In this document: positions 26,992 to 35,150 of the stretch, one piece after another
Position numbering within the stretch: position 1 is the first letter of the stretch
Layout of the letters: every line of letters starts with the position of its first letter
Assembly (NCBI GenBank): GCA_020850735.1
Contig: JADZEE010000144.1
Location: 1 to 41,962 of the forward strand
Origin: Gammaproteobacteria bacterium
GTDB taxonomy: Bacteria > Pseudomonadota > Gammaproteobacteria > JADZEE01
Length of the DNA: 41,962 nucleotides
Direction of reading: 5' to 3'
Notes under the pieces: generated by a model
The model's input: only the letters and a program-made list of their open reading frames with translations
Database searches by the model: none
What the model was told of the DNA's origin: nothing
Translations under genes and position numbers: made by a program

Positions 26992-27486
26992 GTAGGGCCG
27001 GCTTCAGCCGGCCGGGACGGTGGGCGATGGCGGGACGGGACGGGGCGGGACGGGGGGCGATGGCGGAACGGGACGGGGCGGGACGGGGAACGGGTGAATG
27101 CGGCTGAAGCCGCACCTACGGCCGCACCTACAGCCGCGCCTGCGGCTGATCCGCGACCGGGGGTGTAGGGCCGGCTTCAGCCGGCCGGGACGGGGGGCGA
27201 TGGCGGAACGGGTGAATGCGGCTGAAGCCGCACCTACAGCCGCACCGCGACCGGGCGTTGTAGGGCCGGCTTCAGCCGGCCGGAACGGTGGGCGATGGCG
27301 GGAGGGTGCGGGACGGGGAACGGGTGAATGCGGCTAAAGCCGCACCTACGACCGCACCGACGGCCGCGCCTACGGCTGATCCGCGACCGGGGGGTTGTAG
27401 GGCCGGCTTCAGCCGGCCGGGACGGTGGGCGATGGCGGGAGGGGACGGGACGGGGAACGGGTGAATGCGGCTGAAGCCGCACCTAC
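26992..27486. repeat. Tandem array of four REP palindrome pairs (BIME-like)
   Basis: Four units occur at 26992-27119, 27165-27237, 27260-27349 and 27397-27486. Each starts with GTAG and a hairpin GGCCGGC-TTCA-GCCGGCC. Each ends with a second, oppositely oriented hairpin TGCGGC-TGAA-GCCGCA followed by CCTAC, the inverse of the GTAG head. Between the hairpins is a G-rich spacer (GGGACGGTGGGCGATGGCGG and variants). This is the layout of paired REP elements moved by RAYT transposases. No RAYT gene is in the window. The whole gap between the HMG-CoA lyase and PHA depolymerase genes (26975-27662) is this array plus partial copies. Confidence 0.85.
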
Positions 27487-27662
27487 GGCCGCACCTACAG
27501 CCGCGCCTGCGGATCCGCCAAAGGCGCCCATCGAATGGCGCTCGCCATGGCGATGGCATGGGGCGGCTGAACCCACCGTGACGACGACCGGGCGAACGCG
27601 GCGCTGGCCGGGGAACGGCTGCTCCGCTACCATCGCGGCCCCGTCTGGCCGGCCATGCGAAC

Positions 27663-28526
27663 ATGAGCACGATCATTCCCTTTGTGCGTCCGCGTCAGGG
27701 CAGCCGCGCGGCCGGCATCGACAGCCGCCGGATCGAGTGCGAAGGCCAACGCGTGCGCATGGGTTTGCGGCCCGGTACCCGGCCGGATCGGCCGGTACTG
27801 TTCGTGAACGGCATCGGCGCCAACCTGGAGCTGGCGGCGCCCCTGCTTCGTGCCTGGCCGGAGCCGGACATCATCCTTTTCGATGCGCCGGGGACGGGGG
27901 CGTCGCCCCGCCCCGTCCTGCCCATGACGATGCCCGGGATCGCCCGGCTGGCCATGGCGGTGGCCAGCGCCGCCGGTTGCGAGGAGGTCGACGTTCTGGG
28001 ACTGTCCTGGGGCGGCGGCGTGGCCCAGGAAATCGCCCGGCAATACCCCGACCGCTGCCGCCGACTGGTGCTGGCCGCAACCTCCGCGGGAGCCTGCATG
28101 ATCCCCGGTTCACCAGCCGCGCTGGCGATGTTGCTGGACCCACACGGCTTCCTGCGCCCCGGGCGGACAGGAGACTACGCTACGGCATTATACGGATCGG
28201 ATCTCGACGGCCGCCGCCCCTGGCTCGAGGAACAAGCCGAAGCAGTCATTCCTCCTGATCAATTAGGATATCTATTTCAAATATTTGCAGGTATTACCTG
28301 GAGTAGTTTGCCATGGTTGTGGCAGCTCCGGCAGCCCACTCTCGTGCTGTCCGGCCGGGATGACCTCATCGTACCCGCGGTCAATGGCCGTCTGCTCGCC
28401 GCGCTCATCCCCCGCGCCCGCTTCCACGCGCTGCCGGGCGGCCACCTGTGCCTGTATGCGCACGCCGACGAGGCTGCGGCGCTGCTCCGCGATTTCCTCG
28501 CAACGAGCTACGGATCACGCCAATAA
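27663..28526 (+). CDS. phaZ: Intracellular poly(3-hydroxyalkanoate) depolymerase
   Basis: The 287-residue alpha/beta hydrolase has the medium-chain PHA depolymerase layout: LFVNGIGANLELAAPLL (oxyanion region), nucleophile elbow LGLSWGGGVAQEIA (Ser115), VLSGRDDLIVPAVNGR (acid Asp233 or 234) and LPGGHLCLY (His261). It hydrolyses stored polyhydroxyalkanoate to free hydroxy acids at the granule surface. No phaC or phasin gene is close by. Codons between about 28245 and 28315 are strikingly AT-rich compared with the rest of the gene. The start ATG 27663 directly follows the REP array. Confidence 0.85.
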   Translation: MSTIIPFVRPRQGSRAAGIDSRRIECEGQRVRMGLRPGTRPDRPVLFVNGIGANLELAAPLLRAWPEPDIILFDAPGTGASPRPVLPMTMPGIARLAMAVASAAGCEEVDVLGLSWGGGVAQEIARQYPDRCRRLVLAATSAGACMIPGSPAALAMLLDPHGFLRPGRTGDYATALYGSDLDGRRPWLEEQAEAVIPPDQLGYLFQIFAGITWSSLPWLWQLRQPTLVLSGRDDLIVPAVNGRLLAALIPRARFHALPGGHLCLYAHADEAAALLRDFLATSYGSRQ

Positions 28527-28689
28527 AACTCATTGTTTCCCTGAGCTTACGATCGTCTTCGGCAGTCCGTTCGACAGCGTGACGACGGTCGTCCGACGCT
28601 GATCGAAGTCCGCCGCCGCGCCGCGGGAGGCGGGCCGGTCAGGCGCCGGCAGCCGCGCCGCCGCCGATCCCGGAGATCCCTCCGGCAAA

Positions 28690-28745
28690 ACCTGGAATGA
28701 ATCGAGATTTATATAATAACTAATTGTTATATATAAATTTATATA
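28690..28745. other. AT-rich palindromic block at the 3' end of the CoA-transferase gene
   Basis: This nearly pure A+T block lies in a very GC-rich context. It contains the perfect 16-base palindrome TATATAAATTTATATA (28730-28745), which overlaps the minus-strand stop codon, and the inverted pair ATAAC/GTTAT nearby. It sits between convergent genes. Confidence 0.6.
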
Positions 28746-29944
28746 ACCCCTTTATCACGCAGACGGGCCAGATCCGCGGATCCCAGACCGAGCCGCTCCG
28801 CGAGCACCTCGCCGGTATGTTCGCCCAGCCGCGGCGGTGCGCGGCGGTAGGCCACCGGGCTTGCCGACAGGCGGATCGGGTTCGCGACCTGGGGTACGGG
28901 CGTGGCATCGGCGCGCGCCAGCTCGAACGCCATGCCACGCGCGCGCACCTGTGCGTCGCCGAATACTTCGCCGACCGAATTGATCGGGCCGGCGGGGATG
29001 TCCTGCGCCTCGAAGTCCGCCAGCCAGCGTGCCCGTGGTGCCCGCGCCAGCTCGCGCGCCAGCTCGGGGATCAGCCGATCGCGGCGACGGACGCGATCGG
29101 CGTTGGTGGCGTAGCGCGCATCGGTCGCCAGATCCGCGCGTCCGAGCACATGGCACAGGCGCTGGAACTGAGCGTCATTGCCGACCGCCACGACCAGGTG
29201 GCCATCGGCGGCGGCAAACACCTGGTAGGGCACGATGTTGGGGTGGGCATTGCCCATGCGCCCGGGTACGGTCCCGCTCACCAGATAGTTCAGAGCCTGA
29301 TTGGCGAGCGTCGCCACCTGTACGTCGAGCAGGGCCAGATCGATGTGCTGGCCGCGCCCGCTGTGTTCGCGCCAGGCGAGCGCCGCCAGGATGCCGACGG
29401 TCGCGTACAGGCCGGTCAACACGTCGGCGACCGCGACGCCGACCTTCTGCGGCTCGCCGTCGGGCTCGCCGGTGATACTCATCAGACCGCCCAGGGCCTG
29501 GATCAGGAAGTCGTAGCCCAGTCGTCCGGCGCAGGGTCCGGTGTGTCCGAAACCCGTGATCGAGCAGTACACCAGGCGCGGATTGATGGCGGCCAGAGTC
29601 GGGTAGTCGAGACCGTGGCGGGCCAGACTACCGGCCTTGAAGTTCTCGACCACGACATCGGCGCCGGCGACGAGGCGATGGACGAGATCGCGGCCGGCCG
29701 GGCGGGTGAAGTCGATGGTCACCGATTTCTTGCCGCGGTTGGCGGCGAGGAAATAGGCCGCCTCGTGGCCGCCGTTTTCATCGTCGAGGTAAGGCGGTCC
29801 CCAGTCGCGGGTGTCGTCCCCGCTGCCGGGGCGCTCGACTTTGATGACCTCCGCGCCGAGATCGGCGAGCAGCTGGGTCGCCCACGGCCCGGCGAGGATG
29901 CGGGACAGATCGAGTATGCGCAGGTGCGCGAGTGCGCCGCTCAT
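28739..29944 (-). CDS. Family III CoA-transferase (CaiB/BaiF)
   Basis: The product is 401 residues with the CaiB/BaiF signature: LRILDLSRILAGPWATQLLA and ADLGAEVIKVERPGSGDDTR at the N-terminus, the active-site aspartate in RLGYDFLIQALGGLM (Asp145), and a C-terminal RLGEHTGEVLAERLGL. It moves CoA between carboxylic acids without ATP. The pair of acids is unknown. It is convergent with phaZ and stands alone, about 100 AT-rich bases after the hydrogenase operon on the same strand. Confidence 0.92.
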   Translation of the reverse strand: MSGALAHLRILDLSRILAGPWATQLLADLGAEVIKVERPGSGDDTRDWGPPYLDDENGGHEAAYFLAANRGKKSVTIDFTRPAGRDLVHRLVAGADVVVENFKAGSLARHGLDYPTLAAINPRLVYCSITGFGHTGPCAGRLGYDFLIQALGGLMSITGEPDGEPQKVGVAVADVLTGLYATVGILAALAWREHSGRGQHIDLALLDVQVATLANQALNYLVSGTVPGRMGNAHPNIVPYQVFAAADGHLVVAVGNDAQFQRLCHVLGRADLATDARYATNADRVRRRDRLIPELARELARAPRARWLADFEAQDIPAGPINSVGEVFGDAQVRARGMAFELARADATPVPQVANPIRLSASPVAYRRAPPRLGEHTGEVLAERLGLGSADLARLRDKGVI

Positions 29945-29984
29945 GCGGGAGAGCCGGGTTCAGGACTGAAACGGGTTGCCGTCA

Positions 29985-30047
29985 TATTCTATTATTAACT
30001 TTAATAAAATCTTGTATTTTATTGTTAATATTAAAAAATAAATGACT
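29985..30047. terminator. AT-rich hairpin block after the hydrogenase operon
   Basis: AATAAAAT (30003-30010) and ATTTTATT (30016-30023) make a perfect 8-bp stem with a 5-base loop. TTAATATTAA (30025-30034) is a further perfect palindrome. The block follows the stop of the last minus-strand hydrogenase gene. It may end transcription or bind a nucleoid protein, although an all-AT stem is a weak terminator. Confidence 0.4.
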
Positions 30048-30548
30048 CTAAAAGTGCATATCCGGGCCAACACCGGCGGCTGATGTCAGCGCCCCGGCGT
30101 CCGCGATCAGGGTCGCGATCTCAGCGGCAACGGCCTGCGCCGCGCGGATCGCGCCGCTGCTGGGCGCCGCCGTGGCTGCACCGGGGTGGACCTCGATCCC
30201 GTAGATGAGCAGGCGGGCCGGCAGGCGCCCGAGCGCGGCGCCCAGCCGCAGGCTGTCTGCCAATCCAAAACCGTGTGAAGACAATAGATTAGGTAATTTA
30301 TCTAGATCACTTTCAAGATCCAGGCGATGAATCGTTCCGGCGATCCCGCCGCTCACCACGGCATCGACCAGGATCGCGGTCTCGCAGTCCGCGAGTGCGT
30401 CGAGCACGGCGGGGCCGGGACGATCGAGCACCGCGATGTCGATGGTTTCGTTCCCGGCGCGAATCTGCCGCAGGCGTTCGGCGACCAGCCAGCCGACCCG
30501 GTCATCGCCGAGCGGCGAGCCGATACCCAGCACCCGCACGCGGGTCAC
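30048..30548 (-). CDS. Hydrogenase maturation protease (HyaD/HycI family)
   Basis: From GTG 30548 the protein has 166 residues and opens with VRVLGIGSPLGDDRVGWLVA, the nickel-sensing start of hydrogenase endopeptidases (GIGNxLxxDDGxG-like). It has a second acidic site at AILVDAVVSGG and a third near LIYGIEVHPGA. It clips the C-terminal tail of the large subunit once nickel is loaded. Its GTG start overlaps the large-subunit stop in GTGA, so the substrate and its protease are coupled. The codons for HRLDLESDLDKLPNLLSSHG are unusually AT-rich. The frame open upstream is antisense-like noise. Confidence 0.9.
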   Translation of the reverse strand: MTRVRVLGIGSPLGDDRVGWLVAERLRQIRAGNETIDIAVLDRPGPAVLDALADCETAILVDAVVSGGIAGTIHRLDLESDLDKLPNLLSSHGFGLADSLRLGAALGRLPARLLIYGIEVHPGAATAAPSSGAIRAAQAVAAEIATLIADAGALTSAAGVGPDMHF

Positions 30549-31840
30549 AGGCGCTCGGTGGTCAGGCGCAGGAAGTGGGTCGAGCACGAAATGCAGGGAT
30601 CGTAGTTGCGGATGACCTTCTCGCAGTGCAAGCGCAACGCACTCTCGTCGTGGTCGAGGCCGAAAGCGCGCAGCGACGCGTGCAGATCCTCTTCGATGCG
30701 GGCCTGGTTCTGGCTGGTCGGCGGCACGATGCGTGCGCTGAGCACCTGGCCGGTGCCGTCCGTCTCGTAGCGGTGCCACAGGATCCCGCGCGGCGCTTCG
30801 CTCACGCCGTAGCCGATCCCGGCCCGCGGTCGCACCGGCACCTGCGGCCGCGACGGGCGGCGGTAATCCGCGAGCAGCCGGCGCGTGTCGAGCAGCGCCA
30901 GGTAGACCTCGACCGCGCGCGCCACCATGCTGTGGAACATGTTGCGGCTCGGCCATGCAATGCCGGTCTCTGCGAGCACGGCTGCGACCGGTGCGGGCAG
31001 CCGGTCGAGGTTGAGATTCAGTCGTGCGAGGGGTCCCACCAGGTAAGGCCGCCCGCGCAACAGGCTCCACAGCGCGGTCGAGTACGGCACGTGGTGCTCG
31101 GCGAAGTGGGCCTCGTAGGCGGCGGCGTCGATATCGAGCCCCGCATCGGAAACGATCCGGCCGGCGTCGATGGCGTACTCCACCGGAGTGCGCAGGCCGA
31201 CGCTGACGAAATGCTGTCCATCGGCCGGCACCGGCACGGTGGCCGTCCAGCGCACCAGCGCTTCGGTATCCGGCAGCGCCGCGTCGACGCGGGCGAGCAT
31301 GGCCTGGACCTCGGTCTCGGTGGGTGCTCGATGCAGGCCGCCGACGCAGATCCCGACCGGGTGCACCGCGCGCGCACCGAGCATGGTCATCAGGGCGTTG
31401 CCCAGCCCGTGCAGGCGCAGGCCGCGCGCGACCACCTCGGGATGATCCTTCGCCATCTCGATGGCATTGCCGTAGCCGAAGTAGTCCGGTGCCGCGAGCA
31501 TGTGGATGTGCAGGCTGTGGCTTTCGATCCATTCGCCGCAGTACAGCACCCGCCGCAGCGCCCGGATGACCGGATCGATCTCCACCCCGAACAACGACTC
31601 CAGCGCCTGCGCGGCGCTCATCTGGTAGGCGACCGGGCAGATGCCGCAGATCCGGGCGACCAGATCCGGGATCTCGGTGTAGCTGCGCCCCTCGACGAAC
31701 TTCTCGAACAGCCGCGGCGGCTCGTAGATACGCAGCTTCAACTCCTCGATGGCATCGCCGCGTATGCGCAGGTGCAGCGCGCCCTCGCCCTCCACCCGGG
31801 CGAGGATCGGCACGTGCACCGAGACCTGCCGCTCGGTCAT
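30545..31840 (-). CDS. hydA: Group 3b [NiFe]-hydrogenase large (alpha) subunit
   Basis: The 431-residue protein carries both nickel-ligand motifs, L1 RICGICPVAYQMSA (Cys65, Cys68) and L2 DPCISCSTH (Cys416, Cys419). The nine-residue tail after His422 would be removed by the maturation protease. The short length and the L1/L2 forms match group 3b NADP-linked cytoplasmic hydrogenases (sulfhydrogenase alpha, HydA) rather than membrane-bound uptake enzymes. It holds the NiFe(CN)2CO active site. It overlaps the small-subunit gene by four bases (ATGA), within the operon order hydB-hydG-hydD-hydA-protease. Confidence 0.95.
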   Translation of the reverse strand: MTERQVSVHVPILARVEGEGALHLRIRGDAIEELKLRIYEPPRLFEKFVEGRSYTEIPDLVARICGICPVAYQMSAAQALESLFGVEIDPVIRALRRVLYCGEWIESHSLHIHMLAAPDYFGYGNAIEMAKDHPEVVARGLRLHGLGNALMTMLGARAVHPVGICVGGLHRAPTETEVQAMLARVDAALPDTEALVRWTATVPVPADGQHFVSVGLRTPVEYAIDAGRIVSDAGLDIDAAAYEAHFAEHHVPYSTALWSLLRGRPYLVGPLARLNLNLDRLPAPVAAVLAETGIAWPSRNMFHSMVARAVEVYLALLDTRRLLADYRRPSRPQVPVRPRAGIGYGVSEAPRGILWHRYETDGTGQVLSARIVPPTSQNQARIEEDLHASLRAFGLDHDESALRLHCEKVIRNYDPCISCSTHFLRLTTERL

Positions 31841-32628
31841 GGCGCGCCCTCCCGGATCGCCGCGGCGGCAGCGCGGAACACGGGCGCGCCGTTGCTGATG
31901 CTCTGGAAGCGCTGCGCGATCGCCTCGGGCACGAGTCCCAGGCCCGCGAAACGCCGCCCGAGCGCCGCCACGTTCGGATTCTCCGCCGGCCCGAAGCAGC
32001 CGTAGCAGTCACGCCCGAAGCTCGGGCACAGCGCGCCGCAGCCGGCCCGGGTGACCGGCCCCAGGCACGGAACGGCGCGGGTCACCAGGGTGCAAACCGT
32101 CTGCCGGCGCTTGCACTCCAGGCAGACCTTGTCGGCGTCATCGCGCGGACTGACCCCGTGCAGCAGCGTGCTCACGGCCGTCAGCACCTGCCGGCTGGTC
32201 ACCGGACAACCCCAGAGCTCGCAATCCACTTTCACGTGCGCAGCGATCGGTGTCGCGTCGACCAGCTCCTCGATGTAGGCCGGCGTGGCGTAGACCCCGG
32301 CGAGCCACGCCTCGCTGCGCGCGACGTTGCGCAGCGCCTGCACGCCGCCCGAGGTCGCACAGGCGCCGATGGCGACCAGGTAGCGGCTGCGCTCGCGGAT
32401 GCGCCGGATGCGCTCGATGTCCTCGGGGTGGGCAATCGAACCCTCGATGAAGGCGACGTCGACGTCCGCGTCGGGAGCGACCGGACCGGCTTCGGCGAAG
32501 TGCACGATGTCCACCCGCTGCGCCAACCGGAGCAGCTCCGGGCCCAGATTCAGAAAGGCCAGCTGGCAGCCATCGCATGAGCTAAATTTATGAATAGAAA
32601 TTCTTGGTTTATGCTGTTTTTCTAACAT
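31837..32628 (-). CDS. hydD: Group 3b [NiFe]-hydrogenase small (delta) subunit
   Basis: The 263-residue protein has the proximal-cluster start FSSCDGCQLAFLNLGPELL (Cys18, Cys21), VAIGACATSGG and GCPVTSRQVL, and a cysteine-rich end (KVCLECKRRQTVC, RAGCGALCPSFGRDCYGC) for the other iron-sulfur clusters. There is no Tat signal, so the enzyme is cytoplasmic. It carries electrons from the NiFe site to the HydG/HydB module. Its first 20 codons are AT-rich, and TATAAT lies three bases ahead of the ATG. A 90-base gap separates it from hydG, the only gap in the operon. Confidence 0.94.
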   Translation of the reverse strand: MLEKQHKPRISIHKFSSCDGCQLAFLNLGPELLRLAQRVDIVHFAEAGPVAPDADVDVAFIEGSIAHPEDIERIRRIRERSRYLVAIGACATSGGVQALRNVARSEAWLAGVYATPAYIEELVDATPIAAHVKVDCELWGCPVTSRQVLTAVSTLLHGVSPRDDADKVCLECKRRQTVCTLVTRAVPCLGPVTRAGCGALCPSFGRDCYGCFGPAENPNVAALGRRFAGLGLVPEAIAQRFQSISNGAPVFRAAAAAIREGAP

Positions 32629-32718
32629 AAATTATAGACTCTGTCAGGCGTCTCCGGGCGGGCCCGATCGCAGCGGGCGCGGTCGTGGCGTGGACCCGGG
32701 CAGGGGCGACGCCACGCC

Positions 32719-33567
32719 CTAGAATCCCCTGCTGCCGAGCAGGGTCTTGACCTGGCCGTAGTCGAACACCGGCCCCTCCCGGCACACGAAGGGCGCGCCG
32801 TACTGGCAGTGGCCGCAATGCCCGAGCGCGCACTGCATGTTGCGCTCCATACTGAGGTAGATGTCGGTTTCCGCGTGGCCGCGCCCGGTGAGGATGCGCG
32901 CGGCGTTGCGCATCATGATCTCGGGCCCGCACATCATGTAGATCGTCGAGCCCGGCGCCGCCGGCGCCTGGTCGAGCAGCTCGGTCACCAGGCCCACGTG
33001 CCACGGCCAGTGCGCCGAGCCCTGGTCCGCGGCGAGCAGCACCTGCACGTCCGGCAGCTCCGACCAGGCGATATAGCGCTGGCGCCAGATGAGGTCGGCG
33101 GAGTGCTTGACGCCCTGAATGATGGTCAGGCGGCCGAACTCGGCGCGGCGCTTGAGCACGTAGCTGATGACCGACACCACCGGTGCGCAGCCCAGGCCCC
33201 CGGTGACGATGGTGACCGCCCGGCCGCGGGTGCGATCGAGCGGCCAGCCGCGGCCGTAGGGTCCGCGGATCCCCAACCGATCGCCACGGCGCAGTTTCGC
33301 GAGCCCCCGGGTGACCCGGCCGACGATACGGATGGTGTGGTCGAGCAGATCCTCGTACTCGGGATCCGAAACGATCGAAATCGCCACCTCCCCCACGCCG
33401 TACAGGTACACCATGTTGAACTGGCCGGGCTGGAAGCCGTAGGCCCGCTGCGCATCCGGATCGGTCAGTTTCAGGCGCAGGGTGAAAATGGTATCCGACT
33501 CGCGCAGCCGGTCCACCACCTCGGCCTCCAGCGGCAGATAGGGGTTGGTGGTGCTCAGGGCGTGCAC
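32719..33567 (-). CDS. hydG: Hydrogenase FAD/NAD(P)-binding (gamma) subunit
   Basis: From GTG 33567 the protein has 282 residues of the ferredoxin-NADP reductase/dihydroorotate dehydrogenase electron-transfer type. It has an FAD-binding YGFQPGQFNMVYLYGVGEV, a nucleotide-binding IVTGGLGCAPVVSVISY and MMCGPEIMMRNAARIL, and a C-terminal [2Fe-2S] site NMQCALGHCGHCQYGAPFVC. It passes electrons between the hydrogenase and NAD(P)H. It overlaps the end of hydB by 13 bases. An in-frame extension upstream is a shadow of hydB. Confidence 0.9.
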   Translation of the reverse strand: MHALSTTNPYLPLEAEVVDRLRESDTIFTLRLKLTDPDAQRAYGFQPGQFNMVYLYGVGEVAISIVSDPEYEDLLDHTIRIVGRVTRGLAKLRRGDRLGIRGPYGRGWPLDRTRGRAVTIVTGGLGCAPVVSVISYVLKRRAEFGRLTIIQGVKHSADLIWRQRYIAWSELPDVQVLLAADQGSAHWPWHVGLVTELLDQAPAAPGSTIYMMCGPEIMMRNAARILTGRGHAETDIYLSMERNMQCALGHCGHCQYGAPFVCREGPVFDYGQVKTLLGSRGF

Positions 33568-34658
33568 AGCGCCTGCGCCTCCTCGGTGATGTCGATGCCG
33601 ACCGGGCACCAGGCGATGCAGCGCCCGCAACCGACGCAACCGCTGCGGCCGTACTGCTCGTGCCAGCTGCCGAGCTTGTGCGTGAGCCACTGCCGGTAAC
33701 GCGTGCGGGTATCGGGCCGGACGGCGTGTCCGGCGAGCCAGGCGTGACCGGCCGTGAAGCACGAATCCCACTCCCGCTGGTGCTCGGTGGTGTGGCCACC
33801 GACGTCGGGCAGCTCCAGCTCCGCGTGGCAGAAGCAGGTCGGACAGACCTGGGTGCAGTTGGCGCAGGACAGGCAGCGCCCGGCGACCTCCTCCCAGCGC
33901 GGGTGCTCGAGCGCTGCGAACAGCGCGTCGCGCAGATTGCGGCCGGGCAATGCGCGCGACTGCACCGCCGCCGAGTGCTGCGCCTGGGCCTGCCCGGCCT
34001 CGACTCGGGCAGCCGATGCCGGCGCGAGCGCCAGTGTGGCGAGGATCGCCGCACCGCGGTCGCTGCCGGCGTGGGTGAGGTAGCCGTCGTCGAGCTCGGT
34101 CAGGGCGATGTCGTAGCCACTGCGCGCGTGCGGTCCGTCGCCGGTGGAGGCGCAAAAACAGGTCGCGGCGGGATGGCTGCAGTTCACGGCCACCAGCAGC
34201 AGGCCGACGCGGCGCGCGGCGTAATACGGATCGACGTAGCGCCCCTCGAGAAAGTGCCGGTCCTGCAACGCCAGCGCCGCGAGATCGCAGGCCCGCACGC
34301 CGATCACCGCCAGCCTGGCCGCCGGCGCTGTCTCGCTGCGGAAGGAGATCCGGCCGTCGGCGCCGCGATCGGCGCGCCAGAGCACCTCGCGCGGCGCGAA
34401 CAGGAACGGCTTGAGTGCCTGCGGCCCGGTGGCCCAGGCGAAATACCGCTCACCGCCACCTTCTTCCAGGCGATAGCTGCCCGGTGCCTGTACGTCGGTC
34501 AGACCCCGGGGCAGATCCTGCACCGACGCGAGCTCGGCATAGACGATGGCGCCGTCGCGGACCTGCGGGCCGGCGCAGCGGTAACCGAGTGCGCACAGCG
34601 CCTCGAGCAGCCGGCCGAGAGCGGCACGGGGCAGGAACGAGTGTTCGGTGCGGCTCAT
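33555..34658 (-). CDS. hydB: Hydrogenase 4Fe-4S (beta) subunit
   Basis: From ATG 34658 the product is 367 residues. The N-terminal part resembles the HydB/asrA-like domain (GVRACDLAALALQDRHFLEG, VNCSHPAATCFCASTGDG). The C-terminal part has two [4Fe-4S] motifs, CLSCANCTQVCPTCFC near residue 255 and CVGCGRCIAWCPVGID near 340. In group 3b enzymes this subunit wires the flavin subunit to further acceptors such as ferredoxin or sulfur. It is the first gene of the hydrogenase operon and diverges from hypA across 100 bases. Confidence 0.92.
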   Translation of the reverse strand: MSRTEHSFLPRAALGRLLEALCALGYRCAGPQVRDGAIVYAELASVQDLPRGLTDVQAPGSYRLEEGGGERYFAWATGPQALKPFLFAPREVLWRADRGADGRISFRSETAPAARLAVIGVRACDLAALALQDRHFLEGRYVDPYYAARRVGLLLVAVNCSHPAATCFCASTGDGPHARSGYDIALTELDDGYLTHAGSDRGAAILATLALAPASAARVEAGQAQAQHSAAVQSRALPGRNLRDALFAALEHPRWEEVAGRCLSCANCTQVCPTCFCHAELELPDVGGHTTEHQREWDSCFTAGHAWLAGHAVRPDTRTRYRQWLTHKLGSWHEQYGRSGCVGCGRCIAWCPVGIDITEEAQALCTP

Positions 34659-34715
34659 CTGATCGTCGTCAGTCCGGGCGCACCGGCCATCGACCGGCCA
34701 CGCGCGCTGCAGGCC

Positions 34716-34721
34716 TATAAT
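34716..34721 (+). promoter_or_regulatory. -10-like TATAAT in the hydB-hypA divergent spacer
   Basis: TATAAT at 34716-34721 lies 37 bases before the hypA ATG. The facing strand reads TATTATAGG, so either operon might use it. No good -35 box stands 17 bases upstream, so an activator or another sigma factor may be needed. Confidence 0.35.
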
Positions 34722-34758
34722 ACCGATGTGTCGCGGCGCGGATATGTCGCAGGTCAAC

Positions 34759-35124
34759 ATGCACGAACTGTCGGTTTGTCGAGCACTCGTGCGCACGGTC
34801 GATGAGACGCGGCGGCAACGCGGCGCCGCGGCCGTTCGCCACGTCACGGTCCGCATCGGCCCGCTGGCCGGCGTGGAGCCCGATTTGCTGCGGTTCGCCT
34901 GGGACGCCGCGACGCTCGACACGCCGGTGGCGGGCGCGACGCTCGAGATCCAGCAGGCGCCGCTCATCGTGCGCTGCCGCGCCTGCGGCGCCACCAGCGC
35001 GGGGCAACCGGCGGATCTGCGCTGCCGCGCCTGTCACAGCAGCGCGACCGCGCTGGAAAGCGGCGACGACTGCGTGCTCGTCGGCGTCGATCTGCTGCTG
35101 CCGGCACCGGCTGATCTGTGCTGA
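34759..35124 (+). CDS. hypA: Hydrogenase nickel incorporation protein HypA
   Basis: This 121-residue protein starts MHELSVC, with His2 as the conserved nickel ligand. That fixes the start at 34759 rather than at the upstream in-frame ATG (34726). A zinc knuckle is formed by CRACGATSAG and LRCRACHSS. It delivers nickel to the large subunit together with HypB. It is the first gene of the hypABFCDE set, all on the plus strand and divergent from hydB. Confidence 0.95.
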   Translation: MHELSVCRALVRTVDETRRQRGAAAVRHVTVRIGPLAGVEPDLLRFAWDAATLDTPVAGATLEIQQAPLIVRCRACGATSAGQPADLRCRACHSSATALESGDDCVLVGVDLLLPAPADLC

Positions 35125-35150
35125 TCCGGACCATCGAGGAGAACCCGACC

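Noticed and set aside
27098..27337. Frames within the REP array, both strands
   Set aside because: They are translated palindromes with no start signals.
26992..27486. Possible CRISPR array
   Set aside because: Repeats are paired palindromes with GTAG/CTAC ends, variable unit length and spacers that are themselves repeated. There are no cas genes. REP pairs explain it better.
29985..30047. AT-rich block as a replication origin
   Set aside because: There are no DnaA-box clusters and no origin-associated genes nearby.
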